NCBI RefSeq assembly: GCF_000620705.1
Contig: NZ_KK211167.1
Coordinates: forward strand, 484,204 to 548,203
Reading direction: 5' to 3'
DNA from: Nocardioides sp. URHA0020
GTDB taxonomy: Bacteria; Actinomycetota; Actinomycetes; Propionibacteriales; Nocardioidaceae
Length of the DNA stretch: 64,000 nt
Shown here one piece after another: positions 63,958-64,000 of this stretch (its first letter is position 1; every line of letters starts with the position of its first letter). The position numbers and the translations under genes are program-made. The notes beneath the pieces are model-generated. The model ran no database searches. It was not told where the DNA came from and was given only the letters and a program-made list of their open reading frames with translations.

Positions 63958-64000
63958 GTGCGTACGGCGTCGTTCGCGTGGGTCGCCGTCGCGGGTCGGT

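Overview
The window comes from a high-GC actinobacterium, most likely a member of Nocardioidaceae (Nocardioides-like). This is an inference from several traits. Codons end almost always in G or C, GTG starts are common, and ATGA/GTGA overlaps join operon genes. An HspR/HAIR-controlled dnaK-grpE-dnaJ-hspR operon and a separate clpB are typical of actinobacteria. A dispersed repeat ending in GGTTTCGAGGCTC / CTCAACCACC sits between genes. I see no rRNA, tRNA, CRISPR array, integrase or transposase; the window is ordinary chromosome with catabolic and accessory gene blocks.

Layout. 1-1031: end of a beta-propeller-like membrane protein and a tiny coupled ORF. 1170-6296: an unusual histidine-ammonia-lyase homologue divergent from a four-gene osmoprotectant-type ABC importer. 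6352-10910: secreted protein, M48 protease, amino-acid permease coupled to a universal stress protein. 10917-17603 (minus strand): D-aminoacyl-tRNA deacylase, two CoA-ester lyases and a 3-hydroxyacyl-CoA dehydrogenase, then a DUF1992 protein, an MFS transporter and an M20 peptidase. 17679-22045: nitroreductase, then an allantoate-amidohydrolase-like gene, hutF and hutI, a histidine-degradation operon lacking hutH and hutU in this window. 22042-26356: zinc-ribbon metallopeptidase and a large LuxR/LAL regulator. 26654-28564: arsenic resistance genes (arsI divergent from arsR-aqpS-arsC).

28633-30915 is the most intriguing unit: an 87-residue Asp/Gly/Ser/Thr repeat peptide with no Lys, Arg, His, Cys or aromatic residue, followed directly by a JmjC-type oxygenase and a sucrase/ferredoxin-like iron-sulfur protein. 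30899-42153 holds redox and catabolic genes (glycolate-oxidase-like, SDR, flavin monooxygenase, TetR, hydrolase, P450, MFS) and small regulator/redox pairs (NmrA-like with Rrf2, DUF1772 with AraC). 42254-48007 is a block of steroid/lipid-catabolism flavour (DapB-like dehydrogenase, sulfotransferase, SDR, DUF1214, LLM flavin oxidoreductase, SnoaL-like) with a KstR-type operator in its divergent promoter. 48087-51491: membrane protein, EamA exporter with MarR, aldo/keto reductase, NUDIX hydrolase.

51537-61680 is the heat-shock region: HAIR operators stand in front of dnaK and clpB, and HspR is encoded last in the dnaK operon. Between them, on the minus strand, lies a five-gene module with two WXG100/type-VII-like proteins bracketed by two related membrane proteins (55708-58945). 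The window ends with a membrane protein, a class I/II aminotransferase and another repeat cluster. Two repeat families are present. One is a REP-like intergenic element. The other is a palindromic element with a copy lying in frame inside hutF, the clearest sequence-level oddity here.
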